64,000 nucleotides of DNA from positions 58,534 to 122,533 of the forward strand of contig JAYQVH010000007.1 in assembly GCA_038148375.1 (NCBI GenBank). The letters are read 5' to 3'. The stretch comes from CAWUEX02 sp038148375 (GTDB lineage: Bacteria; Pseudomonadota; Alphaproteobacteria; Rhodospirillales; Rhodospirillaceae). Below the pieces are notes generated by a model that was not told where the DNA came from, did not search any database, and worked only from the letters and a program-made list of their open reading frames with translations. This document shows, in pieces, positions 1 to 8,896 of the stretch (the first letter of the stretch is position 1; every line of letters starts with the position of its first letter). A program made the translations under genes and the position numbers.

Positions 1-1
1 C

Positions 2-367
2 AAGCCGCTGGTGCTGCGCGACATCGCCGAAGCAACGGAGATGCACGAAAGCACGGTCAGCCGCGTAACCAACAACAAATTCATCTCGACGCCTCGCGGG
101 ATTTATGAACTCAAATACTTCTTCAGTCAGGGCCTGACGGATGCCAGCGGGGAGGCCGGAACGTCCGCTGAGTCGGTGCGCTACCGCATCAAGCAAATGA
201 TCGATGCCGAGCCGCCAGATGCCGTGCTCTCCGACGATCAAATCGTCGCGAACCTCGCTGCGGACGGGATTTCGGTGGCGCGGCGAACAGTCGCTAAGTA
301 TCGGGATTCATTGAATATTCCATCGTCTTTGCAGCGCCGGCGGGAGAAGACGAACAGCATGGACTGA
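2..367 (+). CDS. rpoN: RNA polymerase sigma-54 factor RpoN, C-terminal part (5' truncated by window edge)
   Basis: The open frame runs in from the left edge, and the last 121 residues are visible. They hold the sigma-54 DNA-binding domain. A helix-turn-helix (LRDIAEATEMHESTVSR) is followed by the segment that in this family leads into the RpoN box. The RpoN box itself, ARRTVAKYR, lies about 25 residues from the end and is the family hallmark that contacts the -24 promoter element. Sigma-54 directs core polymerase to -24/-12 promoters and needs AAA+ activators. The gene lies upstream of ptsN, the usual neighbourhood. The start and the activator- and core-binding regions are outside the window. 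Confidence 0.95.
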   Translation, partial: KPLVLRDIAEATEMHESTVSRVTNNKFISTPRGIYELKYFFSQGLTDASGEAGTSAESVRYRIKQMIDAEPPDAVLSDDQIVANLAADGISVARRTVAKYRDSLNIPSSLQRRREKTNSMD

Positions 368-385
368 ACGCTCCGTGCGCGCGCC

Positions 386-414
386 TTGACTTGCCAAAAT
401 CCCATGCATAAGGT
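386..414 (+). promoter_or_regulatory. Candidate sigma-70 promoter downstream of rpoN
   Basis: TTGACT at 386-391, a 17-base spacer, and TAAGGT at 409-414. It lies 19 bases after the rpoN stop and would make a transcript with a leader of about 240 bases before ptsN. Found by eye only. Confidence 0.4.
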
Positions 415-555
415 GCGCCGCCTTGATGGCTGGAAACACCAAGAAGGGCAGAAAAAGCCCTGAGATTGCCCAAGGGGGGCACGCCGCCATTTGGTGCGGC
501 AGCGGAGCGGCGACTGAGACCACAGCGCCTTAGGTCGGCCCGGTTTTTGACACAC
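410..555 (+). ncRNA. Possible structured RNA or structured ptsN leader between rpoN and ptsN
   Basis: This stretch has no convincing gene. It carries several inverted repeats: GGGC/GCCC around 446-461, TGCCC/GGGCA around 467-481, and GCCGC/GCGGC around 483-500. AAGGTGCGC near 410 can pair with GCGCCTT near 525-531 to close them. A run of five T follows at about 543-547. I do not recognise it as 6S, SRP, RNase P or tmRNA. It could equally be an unremarkable leader, because GC-rich DNA yields chance pairings. Confidence 0.2.
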
Positions 556-663
556 ACTTGGGAGACTTTCCTCGGTTCGAGACACATGAAGACGGTGGGC
601 GTATGGCCTCAGTGTGCGCCGCAAATGACTTCAGACGCGTTCGACCGGGAATAGGACTTGGGA

Positions 664-1122
664 ATGGAAATCAGCGATTTGTTGCAGCCTGATGCAGTTG
701 TCACATTGAAGGCATCGAGCAAGAAACAGGTCCTTCAGGAACTCGCGGCGAAGGCAGCCCAGATCACCGGTGTGAGCGAGCGCAAAATCTTCGATACGTT
801 GGTTGAGCGCGAACGCCTCGGCACCACCGGGGTCGGCAACGGCATCGCGATTCCGCACGGCAAACTGAGTGAGCTCAAGTCGCTTCAAGGTGTGTTCGCG
901 CGGCTTGAAAAGCCGATCGATTTCGAAGCCATAGACGATCATCCTGTTGATCTCGTTTTCCTGCTGCTCGCACCTGAGCAAGCTGGCGCAGATCATCTGA
1001 AGGCCCTGGCGCGCGTGTCGCGTCTGCTGCGCGATCCGTCGAACTGCGACAAGCTTCGCGGCGCATCGAGCACGGATGCGCTTTATATGGTGTTGACCCA
1101 GTCCGAGGCCAAAGCGGCCTAA
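664..1122 (+). CDS. ptsN: PTS IIA-like nitrogen-regulatory protein PtsN (EIIA-Ntr)
   Basis: A 152-residue EIIA-fructose-type domain of the usual PtsN length. The phosphorylatable His sits at about residue 65 in GIAIPHGK, and RERLGTTGVG lies just before it. In the nitrogen PTS the phosphate comes from NPr (PtsO). The phosphorylation state of EIIA-Ntr then regulates potassium uptake, nitrogen and carbon functions by protein contact. ATG at 664 is preferred over TTG at 658 because AGGA at 653-656 is well spaced for it. The gene follows rpoN, but no hpf lies between them. It ends convergently, sharing bases 1119-1122 with the next gene. Confidence 0.95.
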   Translation: MEISDLLQPDAVVTLKASSKKQVLQELAAKAAQITGVSERKIFDTLVERERLGTTGVGNGIAIPHGKLSELKSLQGVFARLEKPIDFEAIDDHPVDLVFLLLAPEQAGADHLKALARVSRLLRDPSNCDKLRGASSTDALYMVLTQSEAKAA

Positions 1123-1736
1123 CTGTCCGCTGGCGTCTGAAAGGCCGCCCACGCCTGGAAAATCCGCATCGCGACCGTTATCCAGCACATCGCCATGAAA
1201 ACCATGGCGGCTGGGACAAACCAATCCGGCTTCAGGCACACCAAGATAAAAAACAAAATGGTCTCGGTTCCTTCGGCGAGCCCGCCCGAATAGAAAAACG
1301 ACTTTTCGCCGCGCGCGGCTGTCTCGATTCCCGTTTTCGCGGCAATCACGGCAAACGCCAGAAAAGATGCGCCGGTACCGATGAAACTGACGATCAGTGC
1401 GGCGGCGACAACCGCCTCGCCCGGATCGCGTATCGCAAAGCCGAGGACGACCAGGCCGTAGAAAATAAAATCAAGAACGATGTCCAGGTATGCACCGAAG
1501 TCGGTCTTCGCCGTCTCGCGTGCCACCGTGCCGTCAAGCCCGTCGGCCACGCGATTGATGGCAATGCACACCAGTGCAATCGTCGGGAAGTCCAACGCCA
1601 GGGCCGGCAGGGCCAATACACCGATCACAAAACCGCCGATGGTCACCGCATTTGCGCTGACACCTCGCGCGGCCAGGGCCTTCCCGGCCCGGTTGATCGG
1701 CGCGGCAATCAGTCGCACCATGAGGGGATCGAGCAT
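1119..1736 (-). CDS. CDP-alcohol phosphatidyltransferase family membrane protein
   Basis: This 205-residue, largely hydrophobic protein carries the CDP-alcohol phosphotransferase signature. Asp65, Asp68-Gly69, Ala72-Arg73, Gly81, Asp85 and Asp89 fit the metal- and CDP-binding D..DG..AR.....G...D...D pattern within one residue of spacing. Such enzymes transfer a phospho-alcohol from a CDP-alcohol to a second alcohol in the membrane, as in phosphatidylglycerol-phosphate or phosphatidylcholine synthesis. The acceptor cannot be read from sequence. It is transcribed away from the DUF3047 gene and converges on ptsN with a four-base overlap. Confidence 0.85.
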   Translation of the reverse strand: MLDPLMVRLIAAPINRAGKALAARGVSANAVTIGGFVIGVLALPALALDFPTIALVCIAINRVADGLDGTVARETAKTDFGAYLDIVLDFIFYGLVVLGFAIRDPGEAVVAAALIVSFIGTGASFLAFAVIAAKTGIETAARGEKSFFYSGGLAEGTETILFFILVCLKPDWFVPAAMVFMAMCWITVAMRIFQAWAAFQTPADS

Positions 1737-1765
1737 TGCTCCGTTCCGGTCAGTTGCCAGCGCCC

Positions 1766-2515
1766 ATGAGTCGTTTGATCAGCATACGCGTTTTTCCGGC
1801 CTGTCTCATCGCCGTTGTTCTCGCCAGCGCCGCGGTCAGAGCTGAGGTCACGTACTGGGATTTGCCGTTTTCTGACGATCTTCGAGACGCGGGGTGGCGC
1901 CTGCATACACCGCGCGGCAAGCAACCGGCCGAGTTTTCAGTCGCCGATGGCGACGTCTTATCCGTGTCGGCGCAGTCGGCCGTGTCTTTCCTGTATCGCG
2001 AAGTGCCCAAAGCCGCGCGCGATGCGTCCGGACTGTCGTGGACCTGGCGGGTCGATCAGGATATTCCGCCAACAGATCTGTCGACGCCCGGCGCCGACGA
2101 TCGTCCTTTCGCTGTTCATGTTTACTTTGACGACCGTGACGCCGGGTTGCTGCGGCGCTTTGCCGGCCTGTTCGGATTGCCCGCCGGCGGGCGCGCTCTT
2201 ACATATGTTTGGGGTGGCGATCGGCCACAGGGGACGATGATTGCCAATCCGTTCATGGCGAACGGTCAAGGCGCGCTGGTCGTCGTGCGCCCTTCGAGCC
2301 TGGATGATATCGGTACGGACTGGGAAACGGTGAGGGTCGATCTCGCGGGGGACTATCGCCGCATTTTTAACCGCGAGCCGGTCCCCCTGCGCGGCATCGC
2401 CATATCATCGGACACGGACGATACCGCTACTTCCGCACGGGGTCGTATAAAGAACGTGTTTCTGACGTCTGACTCAGCCGCGATTTCGGGTTCCGGCTCT
2501 GATCGGCGTCATTGA
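1766..2515 (+). CDS. DUF3047 family exported protein
   Basis: A 249-residue protein with a classical signal peptide (hydrophobic run, then ASAAVRA before EVTYW). The mature part resembles the DUF3047 family: an early W-rich strand, the central YVWGG segment at about 160 and a C-terminal GIAISSDTDDT stretch. The family has no established function; its fold looks like a beta-rich periplasmic carbohydrate-binding type. ATG 1766 is chosen because the signal peptide then begins properly, while ATG 1736 would add ten residues. The 3' end overlaps the opposite-strand DUF547 gene by 89 bases. Confidence 0.75.
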   Translation: MSRLISIRVFPACLIAVVLASAAVRAEVTYWDLPFSDDLRDAGWRLHTPRGKQPAEFSVADGDVLSVSAQSAVSFLYREVPKAARDASGLSWTWRVDQDIPPTDLSTPGADDRPFAVHVYFDDRDAGLLRRFAGLFGLPAGGRALTYVWGGDRPQGTMIANPFMANGQGALVVVRPSSLDDIGTDWETVRVDLAGDYRRIFNREPVPLRGIAISSDTDDTATSARGRIKNVFLTSDSAAISGSGSDRRH

Positions 2516-3347
2516 GCCACCAGTCGTAATCGGTTTTGACAAGCCCCACGCGGCGCTGAATGTCCCGCTGCAACGGTCCGCGGCCATACTCCATCAGGTG
2601 CGCAATCACGCCTTCGTCGGAACCGCCGAAGTCTTCATCATACCACTCGTATATTTTCGACACGGTCATCCGCCCGCCGTCGAACTTCACGCCGTGTTCC
2701 AAATTGATGAAATTGAATGCCGCCTGATCCAAGATGCGTTCCAAATTGTCAGGGTTAACCGCCACCGGCCACAAATCGGGACACCCCAGCGCAGCGCAAT
2801 TCAGCACGTAGTGAATGCGGTTGTCTTCCCAGATGGGCCGCAGGATGCGGTGTTCAATGTCGTCGAGGCTCAATTCAACACCCTCGACCGTTACCTGCTT
2901 TGCGCCCCAGGGTCCGGCAGAAAACAAGCCCGGAGAGATATTGATCTCGCGGATGCTGTTGACGGGGTAATGGTCCAATACCGTCTTCACGGTCAACGCG
3001 TTGTATAAGTTAATCCAGTAGGCTTTCTGTTCCGGACGGTCGAACAGTGAAATGCCGACGGATTGGAGATTTGCAATGTATTCGTCCAGGAGTTGTTTGT
3101 CGGCATCGTTGACCGCGGCGTAGCGGAACAAATTCGGTTCACCATTGCGGACGACGAGGTAGGTCTCCAACAAGGTATCCCAGCGCACATGGCTAATGAC
3201 GTCTGTTGCACCCTCGGCGAAGGGAATGAATTCTTCCATCAGATCCGGCTCCGGCGCGCGCCAGGAGGCAAAAGTGCCCGTAAAGGCGGCGGCTTGAGCG
3301 GTCCAAAACGTGGCGGCGATGATGACTGCGGCGGCAAAACGCGTCAT
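2427..3347 (-). CDS. DUF547 domain-containing exported protein
   Basis: 306 residues with an N-terminal signal peptide ending near AQAAAF. The rest matches DUF547, showing AYWINLYNALTVKTVLDHYP, a segment around SLDDIEHRILRP, and the Cys-containing VLNCAALGCPDL. The family resembles papain-like or transglutaminase-like folds, but no reaction is known. The C-terminal 30 residues past VKTDYDWWLND look poorly conserved and lie in the overlap with the convergent DUF3047 gene. An 89-base convergent overlap is unusually long and may affect both messages. Confidence 0.8.
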   Translation of the reverse strand: MTRFAAAVIIAATFWTAQAAAFTGTFASWRAPEPDLMEEFIPFAEGATDVISHVRWDTLLETYLVVRNGEPNLFRYAAVNDADKQLLDEYIANLQSVGISLFDRPEQKAYWINLYNALTVKTVLDHYPVNSIREINISPGLFSAGPWGAKQVTVEGVELSLDDIEHRILRPIWEDNRIHYVLNCAALGCPDLWPVAVNPDNLERILDQAAFNFINLEHGVKFDGGRMTVSKIYEWYDEDFGGSDEGVIAHLMEYGRGPLQRDIQRRVGLVKTDYDWWLNDADQSRNPKSRLSQTSETRSLYDPVRK

Positions 3348-3465
3348 GCGGGCGGTCTCCGGACTTTTGATGACTCTCGGTTAAGATTATGATCTCAAGC
3401 GGACAAGGCCAACCCACAAAGGTGGCGATAGCGTGGCCGGCAAGCGTGAAAAAGGAGCGCTTTGC

Positions 3466-3768
3466 ATGAAACCATACCTCTACGCCTTGGTTTTCGGCCT
3501 GCTGGGTGCGGTGTATGGCGCTCCGGCAGCGGCGCAGACCGACCCGCTGACCCAACTGTGTCAAAATTTTATCGCCCAGTCGGGCACCCCCATGACGGGT
3601 AATTCAAACTCTCTGTGCACATGCCTGGTCGGGGAAATACAAAAACAGCTGACCATGACGGAAATGCAGGCCTATCAGGCCGCGGCCGCAGCCGGGCAGG
3701 AGCTTGCCCCGGCGCTGCAAGGCAAAGTCACCGCTATCGCGGTGCACTGCCTGTCGGCGTCGCGTTAG
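3466..3768 (+). CDS. Small exported protein with four cysteines, function unknown
   Basis: A 100-residue protein with a signal peptide (hydrophobic core, then APAAAQ). The mature part of about 77 residues has four Cys (LCQNF, LCTC, VHCLS), compatible with two disulfides in the periplasm, and a Q/A-rich helical middle. ATG 3466 is supported by AAAGGAG at 3451-3457. I do not recognise the family; it resembles small helical periplasmic proteins with paired cysteines. It ends one base before the convergent VOC gene. Confidence 0.65.
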   Translation: MKPYLYALVFGLLGAVYGAPAAAQTDPLTQLCQNFIAQSGTPMTGNSNSLCTCLVGEIQKQLTMTEMQAYQAAAAAGQELAPALQGKVTAIAVHCLSASR

Positions 3769-3769
3769 G

Positions 3770-4759
3770 TCAGTTGACCGGCTGAAATAATTCGTAAAGC
3801 ACGCCGTCCGGCGTGCGTAGGCCACACATCCGCACATCGCCATACGGCGCAATGTTGACGGTCGTGACAGGTGACCGCACCGTGTACCCGGCCTGCTCAA
3901 TTCTAGCTGTGGCAGCATCGACATCCGCGACTGCCCACCGTAGCGCCATATGACCCAAGTTGGGCGGCACGGCCCGTGCGCTGAGATCTCGGCCCTCGAG
4001 CCCGTGCCATTCGATCAGCTCAACCCGGCCGTTGTCCCGTTCCTTCGCCCCGGGTACGCCGCGCGGGTGCATGATCGCCGCACGTGTTTCAATCACGGTT
4101 GTCAGGTTTAGCGGAAAGCCGAAATTGCTATCCATGGGTTTCTCGTTGCGGGTGTCATTGTCGACGAACGGCTCGAATCCCAGTGCCGCGCGGTGAAAAT
4201 CCCGCGTCGCGTCGCGGCTGCGCACGATCTGCATGCAGTTGAACGGCTGGCTCATCATGCGGATGTGATCCCATCCTTGCAGCGGCGGTTCGACCCGTTC
4301 GTACATGCCAAAGGAAATGCCGTCCGGTCCGCGCAAAATGACATTGGCAAGAATGAGATTGTTATAGGGAAACGACACCGGGTCGGCGACGGATGTCCAA
4401 CCGGCCGTCATCGCCGCATCGTAGACGGCCTGAAGATTTTTAGAGCGCACCATCAGGGAAAAAATACCGCCGGTATCCCACGGCATGGCGCCGGCTCTGA
4501 TGCGCTGGCGGGAATCAACACCGCTTAACGCAACAAACCGGACAAAGCCTTGGGCTTCCTCGCCGCAATGAAACAGCGCTTCTTCACCCGAGATCTGGTC
4601 CTCCAAAGACCAGGCGGCCAGGATGCTGCGGTCGACAGGACCGCGATGGGCCAAAGTCCAGCCGCATACGGTCTCGGCGTCCGTGCACCAGCGGTCGAGG
4701 TCGGCGACCAGTGTGACCGCTTCTTTCCAACCGCCCCCGAAATCCAGTTCTAAATTCAT
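3770..4759 (-). CDS. VOC (glyoxalase/dioxygenase superfamily) protein, two-domain
   Basis: 329 residues with two vicinal-oxygen-chelate modules. The C-terminal one is clear: FNCMQIVRSRDATRDFHRAALGF, GHMALRWAVADVDAATARIEQAGYTV and a closing TPDGVLYELFQP with the metal-ligand Glu. The first module is more divergent. The superfamily includes glyoxalases, extradiol dioxygenases and epimerases, and the substrate is not deducible. ATG 4759 starts the conserved part. An upstream extension to 4912 has low-complexity basic sequence and would run into the TTG start region of the divergent AbrB gene. Confidence 0.7.
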   Translation of the reverse strand: MNLELDFGGGWKEAVTLVADLDRWCTDAETVCGWTLAHRGPVDRSILAAWSLEDQISGEEALFHCGEEAQGFVRFVALSGVDSRQRIRAGAMPWDTGGIFSLMVRSKNLQAVYDAAMTAGWTSVADPVSFPYNNLILANVILRGPDGISFGMYERVEPPLQGWDHIRMMSQPFNCMQIVRSRDATRDFHRAALGFEPFVDNDTRNEKPMDSNFGFPLNLTTVIETRAAIMHPRGVPGAKERDNGRVELIEWHGLEGRDLSARAVPPNLGHMALRWAVADVDAATARIEQAGYTVRSPVTTVNIAPYGDVRMCGLRTPDGVLYELFQPVN

Positions 4760-4876
4760 GTGCCGTCCATCCGCGATTTTTTTCGCAGCGAAGTGTGCCG
4801 GTTCTTTGCTGTGCGTTCGACCTTTTTTCATCGGCAACGCTTGGATAAACTCAAGAATCACTGAAAGACATACGTT

Positions 4877-5968
4877 TTGAACACCGACTCCCCGATCGCT
4901 GACGATTCGCATGAGCAGCCGCCCCTCACAAGGGCGGGAATAAAACCGATCGCACTGTCACTCGGAGTGGGCGGCCTTGGTGGCGCTCTGTTCAGCCTCG
5001 CCCACGTGCCGCTCGCCTGGATGCTGGGACCGATGGTCGTGAATATCATCGCCTCCGTGCGCGGTGCGCCGGTGTTGGTGCCCCACGGCGTGCGTGTCGT
5101 CACGTTGTGTGTCATCGGTGTATTTCTCGGCGGCTCATTCTCACCGGACCTGCTGTCGCGGGCCTCAGAGTGGGGTGTGACCCTCGTCCTGATGGTGGCG
5201 TTCATTCCGCTCATTACGGTGGTCGCCGGCGCGTACTATGCACGCGCAGCCGGGTTCGATCGCGGCACCGCGATGTTTTCCGGTGCGCCGGGCACATTGA
5301 CCGCCATGGTCATCATCGGCGGCGAGTCAGGCGCCGATGAGCGTATGATCGCCCTGACGCAGGGGCTGCGCGTGGTTATCGTTGTCTTTCTGATGCCTTT
5401 GGTTGTGACGCTGGCGACGGCGGCCGGACCGCACGATGCGTCTGTGCTGCCGGACGGCGGACCGTTTTCGTGGCAAGACGGCGCGTTGCTGCTCGGTGCG
5501 GCGGTCCTTGGCTACGTCCTGGCCAAGCTTTTTAACCTGCCCGCGTCCGCAATGACTGGTGCGATGCTGACGTCCGCCGCGCTTTATCTGTCAGGGCTCG
5601 TCTCCTGGCGTCCGCCCGACGCAGCATTGTGGGTGTGCCTTTGGGTGCTCGGGTCTGCCATCGGATCGCGCTTCTCCACGGTCACCCCGGTGACGTTTTT
5701 CCGTGTCAGCCGCCACGCAGTTGCCGCGACCGCATTGGTGATCTCGGTGTCCGCCGTGTTTGCCTATGGCGTCAGCGTTTTAACAGGCGTGCCGTACCTG
5801 ACGGCGATGTTGTCCTTCACGCCCGGCGGTGTGGCTGAAATGTGCCTGATCGCAATTGCATTTGATATCGACCCGGCCTTCGTTGCCGTGCACCACCTGG
5901 CGCGTATCGCAATCTTGATCAGCGCCGCACCGTTGGCAGCGCGTTGGGTGCAACGGGCACGGGCTTAG
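4877..5968 (+). CDS. AbrB family (PF05145-type) polytopic membrane protein
   Basis: 363 residues, almost wholly hydrophobic with about ten membrane segments in two repeated halves. Each half holds a glycine-rich module (GGALFSLAHVPLAWMLGPM near the start, then a similar set after LPASAMTGAML), and the C-terminal half contains LSFTPGGVAEM. This is the PF05145 family, misleadingly named AbrB or ammonia monooxygenase in databases. Members are proposed transporters, some linked to aidB regulation. No upstream ATG fits, so the start is TTG 4877. The divergent neighbour is a VOC gene. Confidence 0.8.
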   Translation: MNTDSPIADDSHEQPPLTRAGIKPIALSLGVGGLGGALFSLAHVPLAWMLGPMVVNIIASVRGAPVLVPHGVRVVTLCVIGVFLGGSFSPDLLSRASEWGVTLVLMVAFIPLITVVAGAYYARAAGFDRGTAMFSGAPGTLTAMVIIGGESGADERMIALTQGLRVVIVVFLMPLVVTLATAAGPHDASVLPDGGPFSWQDGALLLGAAVLGYVLAKLFNLPASAMTGAMLTSAALYLSGLVSWRPPDAALWVCLWVLGSAIGSRFSTVTPVTFFRVSRHAVAATALVISVSAVFAYGVSVLTGVPYLTAMLSFTPGGVAEMCLIAIAFDIDPAFVAVHHLARIAILISAAPLAARWVQRARA

Positions 5969-5992
5969 CCGCACCGCGTTTCATCTCACGCG

Positions 5993-6895
5993 TCACCGTT
6001 TTGCATTCCACGCATCGCGCGCCACCCGGTCTTCGACGCGGTGCGTCAGCGGATCGTCCGGGTTGTACGCCTTGCGTTCCTGAAACCCGAACACGTGGCC
6101 TTCGGGATCGGCATAGTAATTCAGAGATCCCGCACCGAGGGTGAGGGCGTTGACCAGCGGTACAACGTTGGCGCTCATCTTGTCGGCGAATCCTTGGAAA
6201 TCGTACCCGCGAAGGATCCACACATCCGGCAGGTCCTTGCGATCAGCGGGGACTGGCCGCGCGCGCCCACCGGGACGAAGTTCCAGGGTGCCCGTTTCAC
6301 CGAGGTGCAGCGTAACTCCCTGTTCGCCGTTGTTCTCCAACAGGTCTAAGCCGACCACGCGGCAATAGAATGTCGCCAGGGCTTGCGGGTCGGCGACATG
6401 CAGCCGCAGCCAGCCGATATCTTGCAAACCTTCGCCGAGCGGCGGCGTGTCGGGCAGCCGGACCAGGTCGTCCGGCCATCGCTCATTGGCTTCGATGTCG
6501 GGCGCGAGATCGGACCCGGCGGCAGGCGGGCGAATGCCGCACACAAAGCCGTCCGGGTCGGTGAAGAACAATGTCCCGTCCTGCTCCGGTGCGTCGGACA
6601 GAAAACGTGTCCTGGCGCTTTCGAGGCGCCCGATCACCGCGTCCCAGTTCCGGACCCTGAAAATCGGCACCACCTCCGCGTCGGTTACGGAGTTTACCGG
6701 CGGATGAGGCTGGCCCTGCCAAATCGTCTCCAGGGCCGAGAACATGCCGGCCCACAGCATGATGTTGCGGGCGGTGTCTGTATCCCGGCGGCGTAACTCC
6801 GCCAAGCCAATCACATCACGGTAAAACTCGCCTGGCGGCATTGGGTCGCGCGTTCGGCGAACGATCCAGCCTAAACTTTGAATATGAGGACTCAT
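5993..6895 (-). CDS. VOC family protein, two-domain
   Basis: A 300-residue protein with tandem VOC modules. The first begins SLGWIVRRTRDPMPPGEFYRDVIGL and ends FTDPDGFVCGI. The second begins DIGWLRLHVADPQALATFYCRVVGL and ends YADPEGHVFGF. Both keep the family's D-P-[DE]-G turn next to the last metal-binding strand, but Glu ligands are replaced (CGI, FGF), so metal binding may differ from glyoxalase I. Function unknown. It is divergent from the flavoprotein gene, with 107 bases between them. Confidence 0.75.
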   Translation of the reverse strand: MSPHIQSLGWIVRRTRDPMPPGEFYRDVIGLAELRRRDTDTARNIMLWAGMFSALETIWQGQPHPPVNSVTDAEVVPIFRVRNWDAVIGRLESARTRFLSDAPEQDGTLFFTDPDGFVCGIRPPAAGSDLAPDIEANERWPDDLVRLPDTPPLGEGLQDIGWLRLHVADPQALATFYCRVVGLDLLENNGEQGVTLHLGETGTLELRPGGRARPVPADRKDLPDVWILRGYDFQGFADKMSANVVPLVNALTLGAGSLNYYADPEGHVFGFQERKAYNPDDPLTHRVEDRVARDAWNAKR

Positions 6896-7002
6896 CTACA
6901 CCCGCGATTTGAAAATGGTAACACCAGTGTAGAAGCGCACTTACCCTTGCCGCAACCCGGCCACACCGTATGATCGCCGCTTCCTTGTCCGTATGAGCCG
7001 AT

Positions 7003-8394
7003 ATGCCCGTTCTGCCACCACCAGCTTCTTTTGCCATACATGTTCCCGTTGTCATTGCCGGGGCGGGGGCCTGTGGTCTGACCGCAGCGCTGGCCGCCCG
7101 GGACGCCGGTGTGGAGGTGCTTGTGCTCGAAAGGGACGCAACGCCGCGCGGCACCACGTCGATGTCACAAGGAACCATGTGCGCTGCCGGCACCAAGGCC
7201 CAGGCGGCCGCCGGGATCGAAGATAGCCCGGATCGCTTTTTCGACGATGTCATGGCCAAGGTGAATGGTGAAACAGATGCGGATTTGGTGCGCACGATCA
7301 CGCGCGAGGCCGCGCCGACCATCGATTGGCTGAGCGAGACGCACGGCATTCCCTTCGCCGTCGATACGTCGTGGAAGGGACTGGGTCATTCGATTCAGCG
7401 TCTGCACGCACCGCCGGAAAAAACCGGCGAAGATCTGATGGGCCGCCTCTTGCAGGCTGCCGAGCGCGCCGGCGCCGATCTTATCACCAACGCTCATGTG
7501 CAGGATTTGTTCGCGGACGCGTCGGGACGCCTGCACGGCGTCAGGATCGCGCGGCCCGATGGCTCGACGGAAGACATCGGTTGCGGCGCCCTCGTGCTCG
7601 CCACCTGCGGCTTCGCCGGCAATCGTGCCATGATTGCCGAGTACATTCCGGATATGGCTGACGCTCACGTGTTCACGTGGGAGAACAGTACCGGCGATGC
7701 TGTGCGCTGGGGGCTGGAGCTCGGCGCCGCGGTCGCCGACATGACGGCATTTCAGGGCTACGGCGCATTGGCCCATCCGCAGGAACTGCTGTTCAACTAT
7801 AACTATGTCATCGAGGGCGGCGTTATGGTCAACCGCGACGGCGAGCGCTTTTCCGACGAAATGGCAGATGTGTCCGGTCAGGGCGTCAAAGTGATGCGCC
7901 AGCCCGGTCACGTGGCCTTCATGATCTATGACCAAACCCTGCATGACCGCTACAAACATTTGCACGAAACCAAGCAGGCGCTCGATGTCGGCGCGGTCAA
8001 GCACGCCGAGACCGTCGCCGGACTGGCGGGCACCCTTGGCCTGCCCGCCGCCGCGCTGGAGCGCACACTGCGCGATCTCTCCGCCACAAAGGCGGGAGAT
8101 GCAGATGACCCCTGGGGGCGCGATTTTTCCGGCACGCACGATTTATCGCCACCGTATTACGGCATCCGGGTTACGGGCGCGCTCTATCACACTCAAGGCG
8201 GACTCGATGTCGACGGCAACGCACAGGTGAAACGCGCCGATGGCGGTGTCCTGCCCAATCTGTTTGCCGGCGGCGGCGCGGCCCGGGGCATGAGCGGGCC
8301 GACCTGTTCCGGGTATATCCCGGCCGCCGGACTGTGCATGGCGATGACGCTCGGCCGGCTGGCCGGACGCGCCGCCGCCAAGCTCGCCGGTTAG
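7003..8394 (+). CDS. FAD-dependent oxidoreductase (fumarate reductase / 3-ketosteroid dehydrogenase type)
   Basis: 463 residues. The N-terminal Rossmann motif GAGACG (residues 20-25) with Glu43 ends the second strand that binds the FAD ribose. TSMSQG and the C-terminal AGGGAARGMSGPTCSGYIPAAGL complete an FAD-binding architecture of the succinate dehydrogenase/fumarate reductase flavoprotein superfamily. The central capping domain carries GGVMVNRDGERFSDE, typical of soluble fumarate-reductase and ketosteroid-dehydrogenase relatives. It probably catalyses alkene reduction or introduction in a cytoplasmic substrate; the substrate is unknown. It overlaps the convergent GNAT gene by four bases. 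Confidence 0.8.
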   Translation: MPVLPPPASFAIHVPVVIAGAGACGLTAALAARDAGVEVLVLERDATPRGTTSMSQGTMCAAGTKAQAAAGIEDSPDRFFDDVMAKVNGETDADLVRTITREAAPTIDWLSETHGIPFAVDTSWKGLGHSIQRLHAPPEKTGEDLMGRLLQAAERAGADLITNAHVQDLFADASGRLHGVRIARPDGSTEDIGCGALVLATCGFAGNRAMIAEYIPDMADAHVFTWENSTGDAVRWGLELGAAVADMTAFQGYGALAHPQELLFNYNYVIEGGVMVNRDGERFSDEMADVSGQGVKVMRQPGHVAFMIYDQTLHDRYKHLHETKQALDVGAVKHAETVAGLAGTLGLPAAALERTLRDLSATKAGDADDPWGRDFSGTHDLSPPYYGIRVTGALYHTQGGLDVDGNAQVKRADGGVLPNLFAGGGAARGMSGPTCSGYIPAAGLCMAMTLGRLAGRAAAKLAG

Positions 8395-8867
8395 CGCGGC
8401 ACCTCCCAGCGCATTTCGTTGGTCGTTCCAAATCCCAGATCCGCATACACCGGTTGTCCCGACTTCGAGGCGTGTAAGACGACGCGCGTGCAGCCAACGC
8501 TGTTCAAGTGATCCATGCACGCTTGGGTCAGGCGCCGCGCCAAGCCCTGGCGGCGATAGAGCGGGTCGACATATACGCCCCAAATGTATCCGTCCTTGCG
8601 GACGTCAGGTTTAAGCGCCTGGGGATAGAGTTTGCGTGACACCAGCCCCTGCGAAGTGCCGACGACGGTATCTCCGTCTGCCGCGACGAAGGCGCACGCC
8701 TGGTTGCAGTCTGCCGTTTCCGCCATAAAGCCAAGCGTCGCGGTTTTCCAATTGTGTGCGAAGTCGGCTGGCGTCATGCCGTTATCCAGCCACATTTTGT
8801 AGAACGCGTCGGCCAACGCGTCGTGGTCCGCCGGCTTTGCCGGCCGGATGGGTATAGTCAAAGTCAT
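8391..8867 (-). CDS. GNAT family N-acetyltransferase
   Basis: 158 residues with a complete single GNAT fold. A strand-rich N-terminus beginning IPIRPAKPADHDAL precedes the acetyl-CoA pyrophosphate-binding motif A (YVDPLYRRQGLARRL) and motif B near ASKSGQPVYADLGF. It transfers an acyl group from acyl-CoA to an amine; the target is unknown. ATG 8867 is chosen, while a GTG four codons upstream (8879) is possible. It converges on the flavoprotein gene, sharing 8391-8394. Confidence 0.85.
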   Translation of the reverse strand: MTLTIPIRPAKPADHDALADAFYKMWLDNGMTPADFAHNWKTATLGFMAETADCNQACAFVAADGDTVVGTSQGLVSRKLYPQALKPDVRKDGYIWGVYVDPLYRRQGLARRLTQACMDHLNSVGCTRVVLHASKSGQPVYADLGFGTTNEMRWEVPR

Positions 8868-8896
8868 TGGTATGTCCACCGAAGAGAAGAAAATCG

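Noticed and set aside
466..654. 62-codon plus-strand frame between rpoN and ptsN
   Set aside because: Not similar to Hpf, no ribosome-binding site, and it lies over the candidate structured RNA.
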